Shown one piece after another: positions 27,070-36,687 of a stretch of 64,000 nt of DNA. The stretch comes from Prevotella sp. (GTDB lineage Bacteria > Bacteroidota > Bacteroidia > Bacteroidales > Dysgonomonadaceae), in the NCBI GenBank assembly GCA_031271965.1, contig JAISUS010000028.1:310001-374000 (forward strand), in the 5' to 3' direction. The number at the start of each line of letters is the position of its first letter. Position 1 is the first letter of the stretch. The notes under the pieces were generated by a model that was not told the DNA's origin, searched no databases, and was given only the letters and a program-made list of their open reading frames with translations. Both the position numbers and the translations under genes were made by a program.

Positions 27070-27789
27070 ATGGAAATTCACATTAAAAGACAGATGAAAA
27101 CAAAAAACGCCATACAAATAATAGCTTTCGATGCAGACGACACACTCTGGGACAATGAGCCTGTATTTCAGAATGTAGAGAAAGAGTTTTGTGACCTTTT
27201 ATCCGAGTATGGAGATAAAAAAGATATATCGGCTTCTCTGTTCGATGTAGAGATGCAGAATATGAAATGCTATGGATACGGGGCTAAAGCATTCACCCTT
27301 TCACTTGTAGAAACAGCAATAAAGGTAAGTAACGGAAATGTAGCGGTAAAAACAATAGACCAGATAGTTAATCTTGGTAAGTATCTACTAAACATGCCGA
27401 TCAAATTACTTGACGATGTAGAAAACACGTTAGAAAAATTGAACAAAGAATATAAATTAGTTGTAGCCACAAAAGGTGATCTGCTCGATCAGCAAAGAAA
27501 ACTCGACAGATCAGGAATTGCACGTTATTTCGATCACGTAGAGATTATGTCTGACAAAACAGAAAAAGAATATACGGGCCTCGCTGCTTCACTCAACACT
27601 TCACCTGCGAATATAATGATGGTTGGTAATTCTTTAAAATCAGACATATATCCGGCTCTGGCTATAGGTATGTATGCAACTTATATCCCTTACCACACAA
27701 TGTGGAAGCATGAATTAGCCGATGAAAACACTTCTACTAACAGGTTCTATAAAGTTGATTCGTTCTCTGACTTAATCGATTTATTCTAG
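27070..27789 (+). CDS. HAD-superfamily hydrolase
   Basis: A 239-residue HAD phosphatase-like protein. Motif I is FDADDTLWDNEP, motif II is VVATKGD, and the conserved Lys/acidic region is VEIMSDKTEKEY with motif III MMVGNSLKSDIYPA. This resembles the YjjG/N-acylneuraminate-9-phosphatase-like branch; the substrate is unknown. Met1 or Met9 (27094) could be the start, since homologs usually begin close to the second. It begins 11 bp after radA and is probably the last gene of the aroK unit. Confidence 0.85.
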   Translation: MEIHIKRQMKTKNAIQIIAFDADDTLWDNEPVFQNVEKEFCDLLSEYGDKKDISASLFDVEMQNMKCYGYGAKAFTLSLVETAIKVSNGNVAVKTIDQIVNLGKYLLNMPIKLLDDVENTLEKLNKEYKLVVATKGDLLDQQRKLDRSGIARYFDHVEIMSDKTEKEYTGLAASLNTSPANIMMVGNSLKSDIYPALAIGMYATYIPYHTMWKHELADENTSTNRFYKVDSFSDLIDLF

Positions 27790-27810
27790 CTTTTCAAGGC
27801 ATCGGATTTT

Positions 27811-27842
27811 ATTGTCTATACCAAACTATTTCTTTATTTTTG
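27811..27842 (+). promoter_or_regulatory. near-complete Bacteroidota promoter for cysS
   Basis: ATTG (27811-27814) is separated by 20 bp from TATTTTTG (27835-27842). This is one mismatch from TTTG-N19-21-TAnnTTTG, 25 bp before the start. Confidence 0.7.
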
Positions 27843-27867
27843 TACTCCAATAATAATTGCATAAGTG

Positions 27868-29343
27868 ATGATCGAGCAAAAACTATCTGTTTATAATACT
27901 CTAACACGTAAGAAAGAAATATTTGAACCCATCCATGCACCCCATGTAGGAATGTATGTCTGCGGCCCAACTGTATATAGTGATGCTCATCTCGGACATG
28001 CACGTCATGGAGTTACATTCGACCTGTTGTTCAGATACTTGCAGCACATAGGTTATAAAGTAAGATATGTAAGAAATATAACAGATGTTGGCCACCTCGA
28101 AAATGAAGAAGGTAGCGGAGAAGACCGTATTGCAAAAAAAGCGCGGTTAGAACAACTTGAGCCAATGGAAGTTGTGCAGTATTATAGTAATAGATATCAC
28201 AAGGTAATGAACGATCTGAATACTTTGTCTCCATCTATTGAACCTCATGCTTCCGGTCATATCATAGAACAGATAGAATCTATAAAAGAGATTTTGAAGA
28301 ACGGTTATGCCTATGAGAGCAACGGTTCTGTATATTTCGATGTTGAGAAATACAATAAAGATTTTGATTACGGAATCCTTTCGCATCGCAATATCGAAGA
28401 AATGCTGAATACGAGTCGCGAATTGGACGGGCAGGAAGAAAAACGTAGCAGAGTAGATTTTGCTCTATGGAAAAAGGCTGCACCTGAACATATTATGCGT
28501 TGGCCTTCCCCTTGGAGCGACGGGTTTCCGGGTTGGCATTTGGAGTGTTCTACTATGAGTATCAAGTATCTGGGAAAAGAATTTGATATACATGGCGGTG
28601 GGCTTGATCTTATGTTTCCTCACCACGAATGCGAAATAGCTCAAAATACAGCAATGGAAAAGCATCAGGTAGTAAAATACTGGATGCATAACAATATGAT
28701 TACTATAAGCGGGCAAAAGATGGCTCGCTCGTTAGGTAATTTCATCACCTTAGAACAGCTATTTGCAGGAGATCATGAACTGTTGGAAAAAGCTTATAAT
28801 CCGATGACGGTTCGCTTTTTCATCTTACAGGCTCATTATCGCAGTACAGTAGATTTCAGTAACGAAGCATTGCTGGCTGCCGAAAAGAGTTTAGATCGTC
28901 TGTTTGATGCATATGCCCGAATAGATAAAGTTCCTGCTTCACCTGCATCATCTGTAGATGTAAAAAGTATTCGCAGTAAATGTTATGACGCACTGAATGA
29001 TGATTTGAATTCTGCAATAGTAATAGCCCATTTGTGTGATACCGCCACAACGATCAATTCTGCCAATGCCGGAAATATTACACTAAGTCAGGAAGATATA
29101 AACGAACTCAAGGATATTTTTGATATATTCCTGTTCGGAATATTAGGAATTCGTAATGATGTAACAAGCTCAAATAATAACAATGAAGCTTTTGGAAAAG
29201 CGATGGATTTACTATTAGATATTCGCCAGAAAGCAAAAGATAATAAAGATTGGGCAACATCGGATCAAATACGTAACGAACTAACCAAAGCCGGATTTGA
29301 CATCAAAGATGGTAAGGATGGTGCTGAGTGGAAGCTTAAGTAA
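27868..29343 (+). CDS. cysS: cysteinyl-tRNA synthetase
   Basis: Class I synthetase charging tRNA-Cys. The 491-residue protein has zinc-binding Cys in YVCGPTVY, the HIGH-type motif HLGHAR, the second zinc-binding segment [10 protein letters not shown], and HHECEIAQ. The KMSKS-type loop is KMARSLGN. The C-terminal anticodon-binding part contains DDLNSA and [18 protein letters not shown] one codon upstream (27865) is also in frame; the ATG at 27868 is preferred. It is monocistronic with its own promoter and converges on mnmD. Confidence 0.95.
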   Translation: MIEQKLSVYNTLTRKKEIFEPIHAPHVGMYVCGPTVYSDAHLGHARHGVTFDLLFRYLQHIGYKVRYVRNITDVGHLENEEGSGEDRIAKKARLEQLEPMEVVQYYSNRYHKVMNDLNTLSPSIEPHASGHIIEQIESIKEILKNGYAYESNGSVYFDVEKYNKDFDYGILSHRNIEEMLNTSRELDGQEEKRSRVDFALWKKAAPEHIMRWPSPWSDGFPGWHLECSTMSIKYLGKEFDIHGGGLDLMFPHHECEIAQNTAMEKHQVVKYWMHNNMITISGQKMARSLGNFITLEQLFAGDHELLEKAYNPMTVRFFILQAHYRSTVDFSNEALLAAEKSLDRLFDAYARIDKVPASPASSVDVKSIRSKCYDALNDDLNSAIVIAHLCDTATTINSANAGNITLSQEDINELKDIFDIFLFGILGIRNDVTSSNNNNEAFGKAMDLLLDIRQKAKDNKDWATSDQIRNELTKAGFDIKDGKDGAEWKLK

Positions 29344-29357
29344 ACGGAAGATAAATC

Positions 29358-30026
29358 TTATAACTTCCTTGCCCGGAGCATTTCGCGCTTTCCGGGAGGA
29401 CCGGGAAGCCGTTCGGTCTCATATCCTGATTGCTGCATCATACGGCGCACCACACCTTTGGCGCAATAAGTAACTAATAAACCTTTATTATTTGTTATTT
29501 TGTACATGTGATCGAAAATTTGTTGCGACCACATTTCAGGCTGTTTATCAGGAGCAAAAGCATCGAAGTATATAATATCAACAGGCTTTATGCTGTCAAA
29601 ATCGAATTGATTCAAATCGGAATATATCTTTGTAATATAGAAATATGGCGTTATTTCTTGCATTGTCCCCCACTCTACTTCATGCAATTTATAAAACAAA
29701 TTTTGTTGTTCTTGCGAATATTTATCTGCGTAGTTCAATTGCTTAATAATAGAAAAAGGCAAAGGATAAGCTTCTATTGTAATATAATGAATTTTACAGG
29801 AAGCATCTGATTCTAAGAGTGAGAGGAAAGCATTCAGCCCTGTACCAAAACCAACTTCAAATATACGGATAACATCTTGCTTGGACTGGTGCAATCCCGC
29901 TTCGATAAAAACATGCATGGATTCCTGAATAGCACCATTTACCGAATGATAGTGTTCTTCAAGTTCAGGCAAAAAAAGAGTGTGAGACCCGTCACCTGTT
30001 ATTTCTATCACTGGTCCCACACTCAT
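29358..30026 (-). CDS. mnmD: tRNA 5-methylaminomethyl-2-thiouridine methyltransferase MnmD
   Basis: SAM-dependent methyltransferase for the last step of mnm5s2U34 in tRNA; the MnmC oxidase domain is absent, as in stand-alone MnmD. The 222-residue protein has the family N-terminus (TGDGSHTLF and HYHSVNGAIQES), the SAM site FEVGFGTGLNAF, and the DAFAPDKQPEMW motif. The C-terminus has TYCAKGVVRRMM and LPGPPGKREM. It begins 20 bp after ispF and is last in the porV-ispF-mnmD group. Confidence 0.9.
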   Translation of the reverse strand: MSVGPVIEITGDGSHTLFLPELEEHYHSVNGAIQESMHVFIEAGLHQSKQDVIRIFEVGFGTGLNAFLSLLESDASCKIHYITIEAYPLPFSIIKQLNYADKYSQEQQNLFYKLHEVEWGTMQEITPYFYITKIYSDLNQFDFDSIKPVDIIYFDAFAPDKQPEMWSQQIFDHMYKITNNKGLLVTYCAKGVVRRMMQQSGYETERLPGPPGKREMLRARKL

Positions 30027-30046
30027 ACTTGCACTGTGTTTAATTA

Positions 30047-30523
30047 CTACTTTTCGATCAAAGCCACGGCATATGCGGCAAAACCTTCCTCACGCCCAAC
30101 AAACCCCATCTTTTCTGAAGTTGTCGCTTTAATCGATATATCATCTACAGGGATCTGAAGAATCTCAGCCATTACCTTCTGCATCTGAGGTATATGTGGA
30201 TTTATCTTAGGACGTTCCGCACAAATAGTGGCATCGATATTTCCGATACTATACCCTTTTTCCCTGATTACATCCAATGTTTTTTTCAGTAATATCTTAC
30301 TATCAATATTTTTATACTCGCCTGCTGTATCCGGAAAATGGAAGCCTATATCCCGTAAATTAGCCGCGCCTAATAGTGCATCGCATACAGCATGAATTAA
30401 AACATCAGCATCAGAATGTCCCAAGAGCCCTTGGCTATGCTCTATTTTTATCCCCCCCAACCATAACTCGCGATTATCGGCAAGGCAATGTACATCATAA
30501 CCAAATCCCACACGTACCTTCAT
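30047..30523 (-). CDS. ispF: 2-C-methyl-D-erythritol 2,4-cyclodiphosphate synthase
   Basis: Cyclises CDP-ME 2-phosphate to MEcPP in the non-mevalonate isoprenoid pathway. The 158-residue protein has metal ligands Asp10 and His12 in GYDVHCL. GHSDADVLIHAVCDALLG contains the third metal His and the hydrophobic cavity. The C-terminal signature KATTSEKMGFVGREEG is intact. Length is standard. It lies 12 bp after porV, so both probably share a transcript. Confidence 0.96.
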   Translation of the reverse strand: MKVRVGFGYDVHCLADNRELWLGGIKIEHSQGLLGHSDADVLIHAVCDALLGAANLRDIGFHFPDTAGEYKNIDSKILLKKTLDVIREKGYSIGNIDATICAERPKINPHIPQMQKVMAEILQIPVDDISIKATTSEKMGFVGREEGFAAYAVALIEK

Positions 30524-30535
30524 TTTATTTTCTAA

Positions 30536-31696
30536 TTATTTAAGCAAATTTTTCATAGCATCAATATCGAATGCTAAAGAGAAACGGAGTGTTTGATCTA
30601 AAGGATTTTGTTGGGCTGTTGCAAGCATATAAGCTACATCCAATTGGAATGCTGTAAGCTTAAACCCTGCACCAAAACCTATATACTGACGATTTCCTTT
30701 CATTTTGTTTTCATGGAAATAACCTGTACGCAAGCGAAACTTACTGTCATAGTCATATTCCGCGCCAACTGACCACATAATTTCTTTCAGTTCTTCGGAA
30801 AATCCACCGGGAGCATCGCCAAATGATTTGAAAATACCCGATATAGGATTAGTGTCTCTGTATTTTGTAAGGCGATTCTGAAATTCATCGTTAGTTTCTC
30901 CATCTTTTTTGACCGGAGGTGTTGGCACCAAATATTTATTTATATCGGCACTGAAAGACAATGTACTAACTTCATTAACCGGATACATCAATGATGCACC
31001 GATGCGCAGATTTGTCGGAATAAAGTCATTGCGAGAACCTCCGTCTGTAGATATCTTCGTTCCAATATTTGAAATATTGAAACCAAAACTGAGTAAACTC
31101 TCTGATTGTCCGATATTAACATAAGATTCATTGTAACCAGCTATGTCTGCAGCAAATGCATTTCCGGCAGAAGTACCTTCAGATGAACCTGTATAATCGG
31201 TACGGATATAACGCACAGTTACGGCTCCAGAAAATGTTTCTGTCAATTTACGTGAATATCCTATATCAAAAGCCATTTCATACGGGGAAACGCTATTCAG
31301 AAAATGACCATATTGGTCTGTTATATTAACATCTCCAATAGAGAAATAACGAATAGAAGCACTCAAAGCCTGGTTATTTTCATTACCTATTTTATAATAA
31401 CCGACTCCATACACTAATGCCACATCATTTATTATTTTTCTCAACCAAGGAGTATATGACAAACCGAAGCCTGCTTTACTTGGTATGAATGCATATTTCG
31501 CAGGATTCCAATGCTGTGAATATACATCAGGAGCTGTTGCGACACCAGCATCTCCCATACCTCCACTTCGGGCATCGGGTGTTATAACCAATGATGGAAC
31601 AGCTGTTACTATCGGATTTAAATCCTGTGCAAATACAGCATTTACAGATAGCGTGAAAATATTAATCAGCAAAATCGATTTTAAAAGACTCTTCAT
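30536..31696 (-). CDS. porV: type IX secretion system outer-membrane protein PorV
   Basis: A 386-residue outer-membrane barrel of the FadL-like PorV family. In Porphyromonas PorV (LptO) accepts type IX cargo from the translocon and is needed for its attachment or release at the surface. Visible are a signal peptide (MKSLLKSILLINIFTLSVNAVFAQ), the conserved plug-like start PDARSGGMGDAGVATAPD, QHWNPAKYAF, and strand-rich sequence ending in LRFSLAFDID. Other type IX genes (porU, sov, porT, porKLMN) are outside the window. Its substrate in this window may be the protease at 23844-25703. Confidence 0.9.
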   Translation of the reverse strand: MKSLLKSILLINIFTLSVNAVFAQDLNPIVTAVPSLVITPDARSGGMGDAGVATAPDVYSQHWNPAKYAFIPSKAGFGLSYTPWLRKIINDVALVYGVGYYKIGNENNQALSASIRYFSIGDVNITDQYGHFLNSVSPYEMAFDIGYSRKLTETFSGAVTVRYIRTDYTGSSEGTSAGNAFAADIAGYNESYVNIGQSESLLSFGFNISNIGTKISTDGGSRNDFIPTNLRIGASLMYPVNEVSTLSFSADINKYLVPTPPVKKDGETNDEFQNRLTKYRDTNPISGIFKSFGDAPGGFSEELKEIMWSVGAEYDYDSKFRLRTGYFHENKMKGNRQYIGFGAGFKLTAFQLDVAYMLATAQQNPLDQTLRFSLAFDIDAMKNLLK

Positions 31697-31828
31697 TTAT
31701 TTACTGTTTAGATAATTAATTTAATTTGTTAAGGTTTATATATAGTCTGCAATATTCATTTACCTTAAAGATATAACACTTTTTTGTACTATTTATTGTT
31801 TCAATCCGTAAAATTAACATCTGAATAA

Positions 31829-32455
31829 TCAACAGATTTTCACTTCAAATAATTGGTCATTTTCAATTGAACCTACCAGATTATTTCCAATTGCGACTCT
31901 ACCTACCCCAGCCGGAGTACCAGTAAATATTAGATCCCCTGTTTTCAGGGTAAAAAAACGGCTGGCATAAGCGATAATCTTATCAACAGGATGTATCATA
32001 CCGGATGTGTTCCCCGATTGTACCGTTTTACCGTTTATTTCCAACCTAAAATCAAGATTATTAATTGGTTTTACATATAGGTCTTTATGTACAAATCTTC
32101 CCACAACCGCGGAATTATCAAAAGCCTTTGAAATCTCCCAGGGAAGGCTCTTCTTTTTCAATTCAGCCTGTATATCTCTCGCTGTAAAATCAATACCGAG
32201 GCTTATCTCTTCATAATAACGGTGAGCAAATCTTTCCGCAATATTTTTTCCTACTTTATTTATCTTTATTACAAGCTCTGCTTCATAATGAATTTCAGAT
32301 GAAAAATCCGGAATATAAAAGTCATTCTTGTCACCACTCAATAAAGCTGTGTCGGGCTTCATAAAAAGAACAGGATCATCTTCTTCACTCGATGGAGCCC
32401 TGTTCATCTCTTTATTATGATCGTGATAGTTGAGTCCTACGCAAATTATCTTCAT
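31829..32455 (-). CDS. fumarylacetoacetate hydrolase-family protein
   Basis: A 208-residue member of the FAH superfamily, which includes oxaloacetate tautomerases/decarboxylases and acylpyruvate hydrolases. It has CVGLNYHDHNKEM at the N-terminus, the metal-binding HYEAELVIKI, IDFTARDIQ, and SGMIHPVDKIIAYASRFFTLKTGD cut here at GDLIFTGTPAGVG. The exact substrate is uncertain. The longer frame begins with TTG at 32461, so the ATG at 32455 is preferred. A -7 box is at 32478-32485. It stands apart from porV by 132 bp. Confidence 0.87.
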   Translation of the reverse strand: MKIICVGLNYHDHNKEMNRAPSSEEDDPVLFMKPDTALLSGDKNDFYIPDFSSEIHYEAELVIKINKVGKNIAERFAHRYYEEISLGIDFTARDIQAELKKKSLPWEISKAFDNSAVVGRFVHKDLYVKPINNLDFRLEINGKTVQSGNTSGMIHPVDKIIAYASRFFTLKTGDLIFTGTPAGVGRVAIGNNLVGSIENDQLFEVKIC

Positions 32456-32477
32456 TATCAACTTATTTAATCTGATG

Positions 32478-32485
32478 CAAAGATA
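32478..32485 (-). promoter_or_regulatory. Bacteroidota -7 box for the FAH-family gene
   Basis: Minus-strand TATCTTTG fits TAnnTTTG, about 22 bp before the chosen start. Confidence 0.55.
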
Positions 32486-32494
32486 CGGAAAGAT

Positions 32495-33232
32495 TTATTG
32501 CTTCTTTTTTATCCCCCCAAATAATTGACGGAACCTCATCGTAAGTACCCCAAAAACGCCTTCAGCAAAAATACCTGAATTCATTTTAGATGTCCCCAAC
32601 ATTCTATTCACGAATATAATAGAAACCTCTTTTATCTTAAACTTGAGACAGTATGCCGTATATTTCATTTCCACCTGAAAAGCATATCCCTTGAATCGAA
32701 TATTATCTAAATCTATTGTTTCTAAAACAATACGTCTATAACAAACAAATCCGGCAGTAGAATCATGCACTTTCATCCCTGTTATGATTCTCACATATTT
32801 AGATGCAAAATACGACATGAGCACCCGTCCCATAGGCCAGTTCACGACATTAACCCCACTACAATAGCGTGAACCCACAGCCACATCGGCACCTTCGTTA
32901 GCGCAAGCATCATAAAGGCGTAATAAATCATTTGGATTGTGGGAAAAATCGGCATCCATTTCAAATATGTATTCATAACTACGCTCTAGTGTCCATCTAA
33001 AGCCAGCTATATATGCCGTACCTAGACCTAACTTTCCTGATCGTTCTACTAAATGTAACCTGTCAGCAAATTCTTGCTGCAATTTTTTAACTATGATTGC
33101 AGTACCATCCGGTGAACCGTCATCGATAACCAGAATGTCAAAAACTCTAGGCAAATCGAATACTGTTCTGATAATAGCTTCTATATTTTCCTTTTCGTTG
33201 TAGGTTGGTATTATGATTATAGAATCAGACAT
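32495..33232 (-). CDS. GT2 glycosyltransferase, polyprenol-phosphate mannose synthase-like
   Basis: A 245-residue GT-A glycosyltransferase resembling dolichol-/polyprenol-phosphate mannosyl synthases. It transfers a sugar, probably mannose, to a lipid phosphate at the inner membrane. IIPTYNEKENIEAI opens the fold. IDDGSPDGT binds the nucleotide, and EMDADFSHNP carries the DxD metal motif. GSRYCSGVNVVNWP and STAGFVCYRR are typical of the family, and FVNRMLGTSKMN is near the C-terminus. There are no transmembrane segments, as in the soluble DPM1 type. Its -7 box is at 33254-33261. Confidence 0.9.
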   Translation of the reverse strand: MSDSIIIIPTYNEKENIEAIIRTVFDLPRVFDILVIDDGSPDGTAIIVKKLQQEFADRLHLVERSGKLGLGTAYIAGFRWTLERSYEYIFEMDADFSHNPNDLLRLYDACANEGADVAVGSRYCSGVNVVNWPMGRVLMSYFASKYVRIITGMKVHDSTAGFVCYRRIVLETIDLDNIRFKGYAFQVEMKYTAYCLKFKIKEVSIIFVNRMLGTSKMNSGIFAEGVFGVLTMRFRQLFGGIKKKQ

Positions 33233-33253
33233 TTCCTTACGTTTTTAAAGATA

Positions 33254-33261
33254 CAAAGGTA
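33254..33261 (-). promoter_or_regulatory. Bacteroidota -7 box for the GT2 gene
   Basis: Minus-strand TACCTTTG fits TAnnTTTG, about 21 bp before the start codon. Confidence 0.6.
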
Positions 33262-33421
33262 ATACTTTAGTCCTGATAAGTAAGAATATTAAATCAAATA
33301 AAACGGTATTCTAACAAAATATATTAACAAAAACATTTACCCTTTATGGAATTTTTAATGAATAAATATCTATAAGATAAAGAAGGGAGAAAATAGTAAC
33401 AACAATTTAAAACTTACAGTT

Positions 33422-34264
33422 ATGAAAAACTCAGTAAACCTAAACTCCACTGAATGGTGCGACATTATTTTCGAAGGAAAAAATAAAGAATACGGTGCTT
33501 TTGCACTTCGCCAATCATCTTGGAAAAGACATTTGATAGCGTTTGGTCTTATCGTTCTTTTCACTGCATTTGTTGCAGCACTCCCTGCTATTATCAGTAC
33601 AGTACAGGCGGCAACGAGAAGCGCGGATAACATAGACGAAGTGTATGCAACAACTAATGTAAAAGTGGAGTTGCCTGAAGAGAAAGAAGAAATCCTAGAG
33701 CCAAAGATGCCAGAAGTACCCAAATTCGCTGAAATGAAAAAATTTGTTCCTCCGACAATCACGACTGACGATCAGGCCTCTGATCCTACAGAAATGACAA
33801 CTATGGATGAAGCAGCTAATTCTAAAGGATTCATAGGAGCATTTAACGTTGAAGGTTCTCTTGAGAAAGATGCCATAATAAAAGAAATAGCAACTAAAGT
33901 AATGGACGAAGGGGACGGTAAAGGTAGAGGAGAAAAGACAATATATAATGTAGGAACTATACAAGTTAATCCGCAATTTCCCGGAGGAGAAGCTGAAATG
34001 TATGCTTTCATCAAGAAAAATCTGAACTATCCGGCTGTGGATATAGAAATGGGAAACCAAGGGCGCGTAACTATTCGATTTGTAGTGAACAAAACCGGTG
34101 AAATTTCTAATGTTCAACTGGTAAAAGGAGTTAGCCCGGGATGCGACAAAGAAGCAATACGAGTTATCAAAAGCATGCCAAAATGGATACCCGGCAGACA
34201 AAACGGCGAACCTGTTAATGTATACTTTATAATTCCGGTAGTATTCAGATTAGGGAACATGTAA
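33422..34264 (+). CDS. TonB-family energy transducer
   Basis: A 280-residue inner-membrane protein that couples the proton motive force to outer-membrane TonB-dependent transporters such as SusC proteins. The N-terminus has the Bacteroidota TonB segment NKEYGAFALRQ, one transmembrane helix at about residues 38-59, then an acidic and Pro-containing periplasmic linker. The C-terminal TonB domain is marked by PQFPGGEAEMYAFIKKNLNYP cut at its core, VTIRFVVNKTG, VSPGCDKEAIRVIKSMPKW and a final PVVFRL. ExbB/ExbD genes are not adjacent. It has a 190-bp intergenic region upstream and a strong terminator downstream. Confidence 0.92.
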   Translation: MKNSVNLNSTEWCDIIFEGKNKEYGAFALRQSSWKRHLIAFGLIVLFTAFVAALPAIISTVQAATRSADNIDEVYATTNVKVELPEEKEEILEPKMPEVPKFAEMKKFVPPTITTDDQASDPTEMTTMDEAANSKGFIGAFNVEGSLEKDAIIKEIATKVMDEGDGKGRGEKTIYNVGTIQVNPQFPGGEAEMYAFIKKNLNYPAVDIEMGNQGRVTIRFVVNKTGEISNVQLVKGVSPGCDKEAIRVIKSMPKWIPGRQNGEPVNVYFIIPVVFRLGNM

Positions 34265-34285
34265 AACTTTATAATAACAAAGGAA

Positions 34286-34320
34286 TACCCGGATAGGATA
34301 ATACCTGTCCGGGTTTATTG
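34286..34320. terminator. bidirectional terminator between tonB-like and DNA-repair genes
   Basis: An 11-bp stem (34287-34297 with 34304-34314) has a 6-nt loop. It lies between two convergent genes and touches the stop codon of the minus-strand gene. Confidence 0.75.
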
Positions 34321-35076
34321 TTTCTCTGTCAGGTATTTCCAAAAACGTTTAGGCATATGCTGACGCTGTAATTTCAGATTGATTCGTTCTTTTATGGTCA
34401 TTGATTTAAAATAACCTTTCCATAATTCCTGAAATAGTTTTTCATCTTCTGCCATCAATTTTTCATCCAGTTTTCCACTCAGCAGGTGTTCATCATCATC
34501 GAGTGTCATTTCTACTACAGTATGCAGATCGTAATAATAACCATAGTGCCGTTTGATATCATATATCACCCACTTCTGATCGGCAAACCGATCCTTGAAA
34601 TGTTCTATCGCCAGCGGAAGAGCATTATGAACAGGCGACACAGGAGCAAAGTAAATATCATCGGCAGCTTTCTGAAAACGCACAAACTGCTTCAGGTATA
34701 ATTCTTCATGTGAAACTTTTTTGGCTAAACGATGCAACTGCAACACATCATCATCGCCGAAATTAGTTTCGATAGACACCCTGCTATCTATTGTTTTACG
34801 AATAAAGCGGAACAGTAAGTCATTTTTTTCTTCCTCTTCTGCCAACCATGCGTTGGCAAGCATGTTGCAAGCACCTTTGCTCATTTTCTTTTCCAAAGCA
34901 GTCCATACGCGTGTAGCTTTTTCCTCCTGCGTAATAACGATATATTCTTTCGTTGTAAACATAGGAACTATATCACCTTCAGCTAATAGCTTATCGGGGA
35001 ACATCTTCCGGTTATATGCATCGAAGACTGCCGTCAACAGTCCCTCCAACGTCCTATCGAAAAAAAACACTATCAT
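34315..35076 (-). CDS. putative DNA repair protein, TIGR03915/DUF4130-like
   Basis: A 253-residue protein resembling the putative DNA repair family (TIGR03915, DUF4130) that is nearly always paired with a radical SAM partner. Recognisable parts are the N-terminus FFFDRTLEGLLTAVFDAYNR, the central LHRLAKKVSHEELYLKQFVRF, and WVIYDIKRHYGYYYDLHTV. In other bacteria this domain can be fused to a uracil-DNA-glycosylase-like domain, absent here. The biochemical role is not established. The start overlaps the upstream radical SAM stop by 4 bp, so the two are translationally coupled. Confidence 0.85.
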   Translation of the reverse strand: MIVFFFDRTLEGLLTAVFDAYNRKMFPDKLLAEGDIVPMFTTKEYIVITQEEKATRVWTALEKKMSKGACNMLANAWLAEEEEKNDLLFRFIRKTIDSRVSIETNFGDDDVLQLHRLAKKVSHEELYLKQFVRFQKAADDIYFAPVSPVHNALPLAIEHFKDRFADQKWVIYDIKRHYGYYYDLHTVVEMTLDDDEHLLSGKLDEKLMAEDEKLFQELWKGYFKSMTIKERINLKLQRQHMPKRFWKYLTEKQ

Positions 35077-36344
35077 TCGCTATCGGGGAAAATAATAGGC
35101 AATTGCTTATCGTCACTCTTTTTCTTTTTAGGCTCGATCAGTATTTTGCGCACATATTCGGGTGTAGCTTCGTGAACAGTGTACATAGGCAATTCGTTGC
35201 AAGTAATAAAATATTGAGCCTTTTTCATCACAACACCTATCTTTTTTAGTTGGGAAGCATTCAGTTTACCATATCTGCGTGAAGTAACTATAAATTGAGC
35301 AGATTTTACACCAATACCAGGAACACGTAATATCATGGCATAGTCGGCCTTATTTATATCCACGGGAAACATTTCGGGATGACGCAATGCCCAAGCTAGC
35401 TTAGGATCAATCTCCAAATCGAGATCAGGATGAGCGTCATCAACAATTTCATCTGCCCGGTATTGATAAAATCGCATAAGCCAATCGGCCTGATATAAAC
35501 GATTTTCTCGCACTAAAGGAGCTTGCTTGAGGGCAGGCAAACGTGTATCGTAGCTATTGACCGGAATAAAACCAGAATAATACACCCTTCTCATCCGTGT
35601 TTGTTGATAAAGAATAGATGAAACCCTGAGAATATCCTTATCATTCTCACTTGTTGCTCCAACAATCATTTGCGTACTCTGTCCGGCAGGAACAAACCGG
35701 GGAGCTGAGCGAAACTTACGCCGGTCTTCAATGCTTTGTTGCATTCCTTGCTGGATATAACGCATTGGACGATAAACACTCCGGTGATCTTTTTCAGGAG
35801 CCAGAAGTTTCAGGTTAGTTTCCGTTGGAATCTCAAGATTCACACTCATGCGGTCGGCATACAACCCGGCTTCATTCACGAGCTCCCGACTGGCTCCGGG
35901 TATACTTTTCATATGAATATAGCCATTGTAGCGATGTACAGTCCTAAGTTCTTTGACCACCCTAACCATGCGCTCCATCGTATAATCGGGATTATTAATA
36001 ACACCCGAACTTAGAAAGAGCCCTTCTATGTAATTCCTCCGGTAAAACTCTATCGTAAGGTCAACCAACTCCTGTACTGTAAAAGTAGCCCGACGAATAT
36101 CATTACTTCGCCTATTGATACAATAAGCGCAATCGTAAATACAAAAATTGGTCAGCATTATTTTTAACAACGACACGCATCTTCCATCCTCTGTAAAACT
36201 ATGACATATCCCCATTCCCCCAACAGTATTTCCAAGACCGCCCGCTTTATTTTTTCGGACAGTCCCGCTGGAAGAACAGGAAACATCGTATTTTGCCGAC
36301 TCTGCCAGTACTTTCAATTTTTCCAGTACATTGTCGTTTATCAT
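35073..36344 (-). CDS. radical SAM putative DNA modification/repair protein
   Basis: A 423-residue radical SAM protein (TIGR03916-like). The [4Fe-4S] cluster motif is Cys68-x3-Cys72-x2-Cys75 in CIYDCAYC. The barrel continues with FLSSGVI and HMKSIPGAS, and a helix-hairpin-helix-like segment (ILRVPGIGVKSAQFIV) near the C-terminus suggests DNA binding. It is always found with the DUF4130-like partner encoded just downstream. The reaction is unknown; repair is a family prediction. A near -7 box (TTCCTTTG, 36350-36357) lies only 5 bp before the ATG. Confidence 0.87.
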   Translation of the reverse strand: MINDNVLEKLKVLAESAKYDVSCSSSGTVRKNKAGGLGNTVGGMGICHSFTEDGRCVSLLKIMLTNFCIYDCAYCINRRSNDIRRATFTVQELVDLTIEFYRRNYIEGLFLSSGVINNPDYTMERMVRVVKELRTVHRYNGYIHMKSIPGASRELVNEAGLYADRMSVNLEIPTETNLKLLAPEKDHRSVYRPMRYIQQGMQQSIEDRRKFRSAPRFVPAGQSTQMIVGATSENDKDILRVSSILYQQTRMRRVYYSGFIPVNSYDTRLPALKQAPLVRENRLYQADWLMRFYQYRADEIVDDAHPDLDLEIDPKLAWALRHPEMFPVDINKADYAMILRVPGIGVKSAQFIVTSRRYGKLNASQLKKIGVVMKKAQYFITCNELPMYTVHEATPEYVRKILIEPKKKKSDDKQLPIIFPDSE

Positions 36345-36687
36345 TTACACAAAGGAAAATATTAAAACTGAGAGTCGAAAACTAAAACTATTAAAAGATA
36401 TGCAATTGTTGAAAACACAATATATAACTATCTACAAAGAACTTACATCACGGCCTATACCCTAAATCTTCTTAGCCAACCATTTTGTAGAATACCTTCT
36501 GAAAGAAGCTAAAGTTATTGCAGTTAAACAATAAAGGATTTAATTAATATATTTTTTATTATTTTTAATTATTTTAATACATATAAAAGAAAAAAGATAC
36601 AATCTGGCATGCTATACATAATGGTTTTTTATTAAATTTGTAACTATACAGATCGTTAATATTTTCATCTAATCTACAATATTGCTT
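36345..36687. other. AT-rich intergenic region between divergent genes
   Basis: This 343-bp stretch separates the radical SAM gene and the NlpC/P60 gene. It holds the -7 box at 36633-36640 and a long A/T-rich tract at about 36540-36600. I see no supported coding region, RNA gene or repeat. Confidence 0.7.
36633..36640 (+). promoter_or_regulatory. Bacteroidota -7 box for the NlpC-epimerase unit
   Basis: TAAATTTG fits TAnnTTTG, 47 bp before the ATG at 36688. No good -33 box is seen. Confidence 0.5.
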
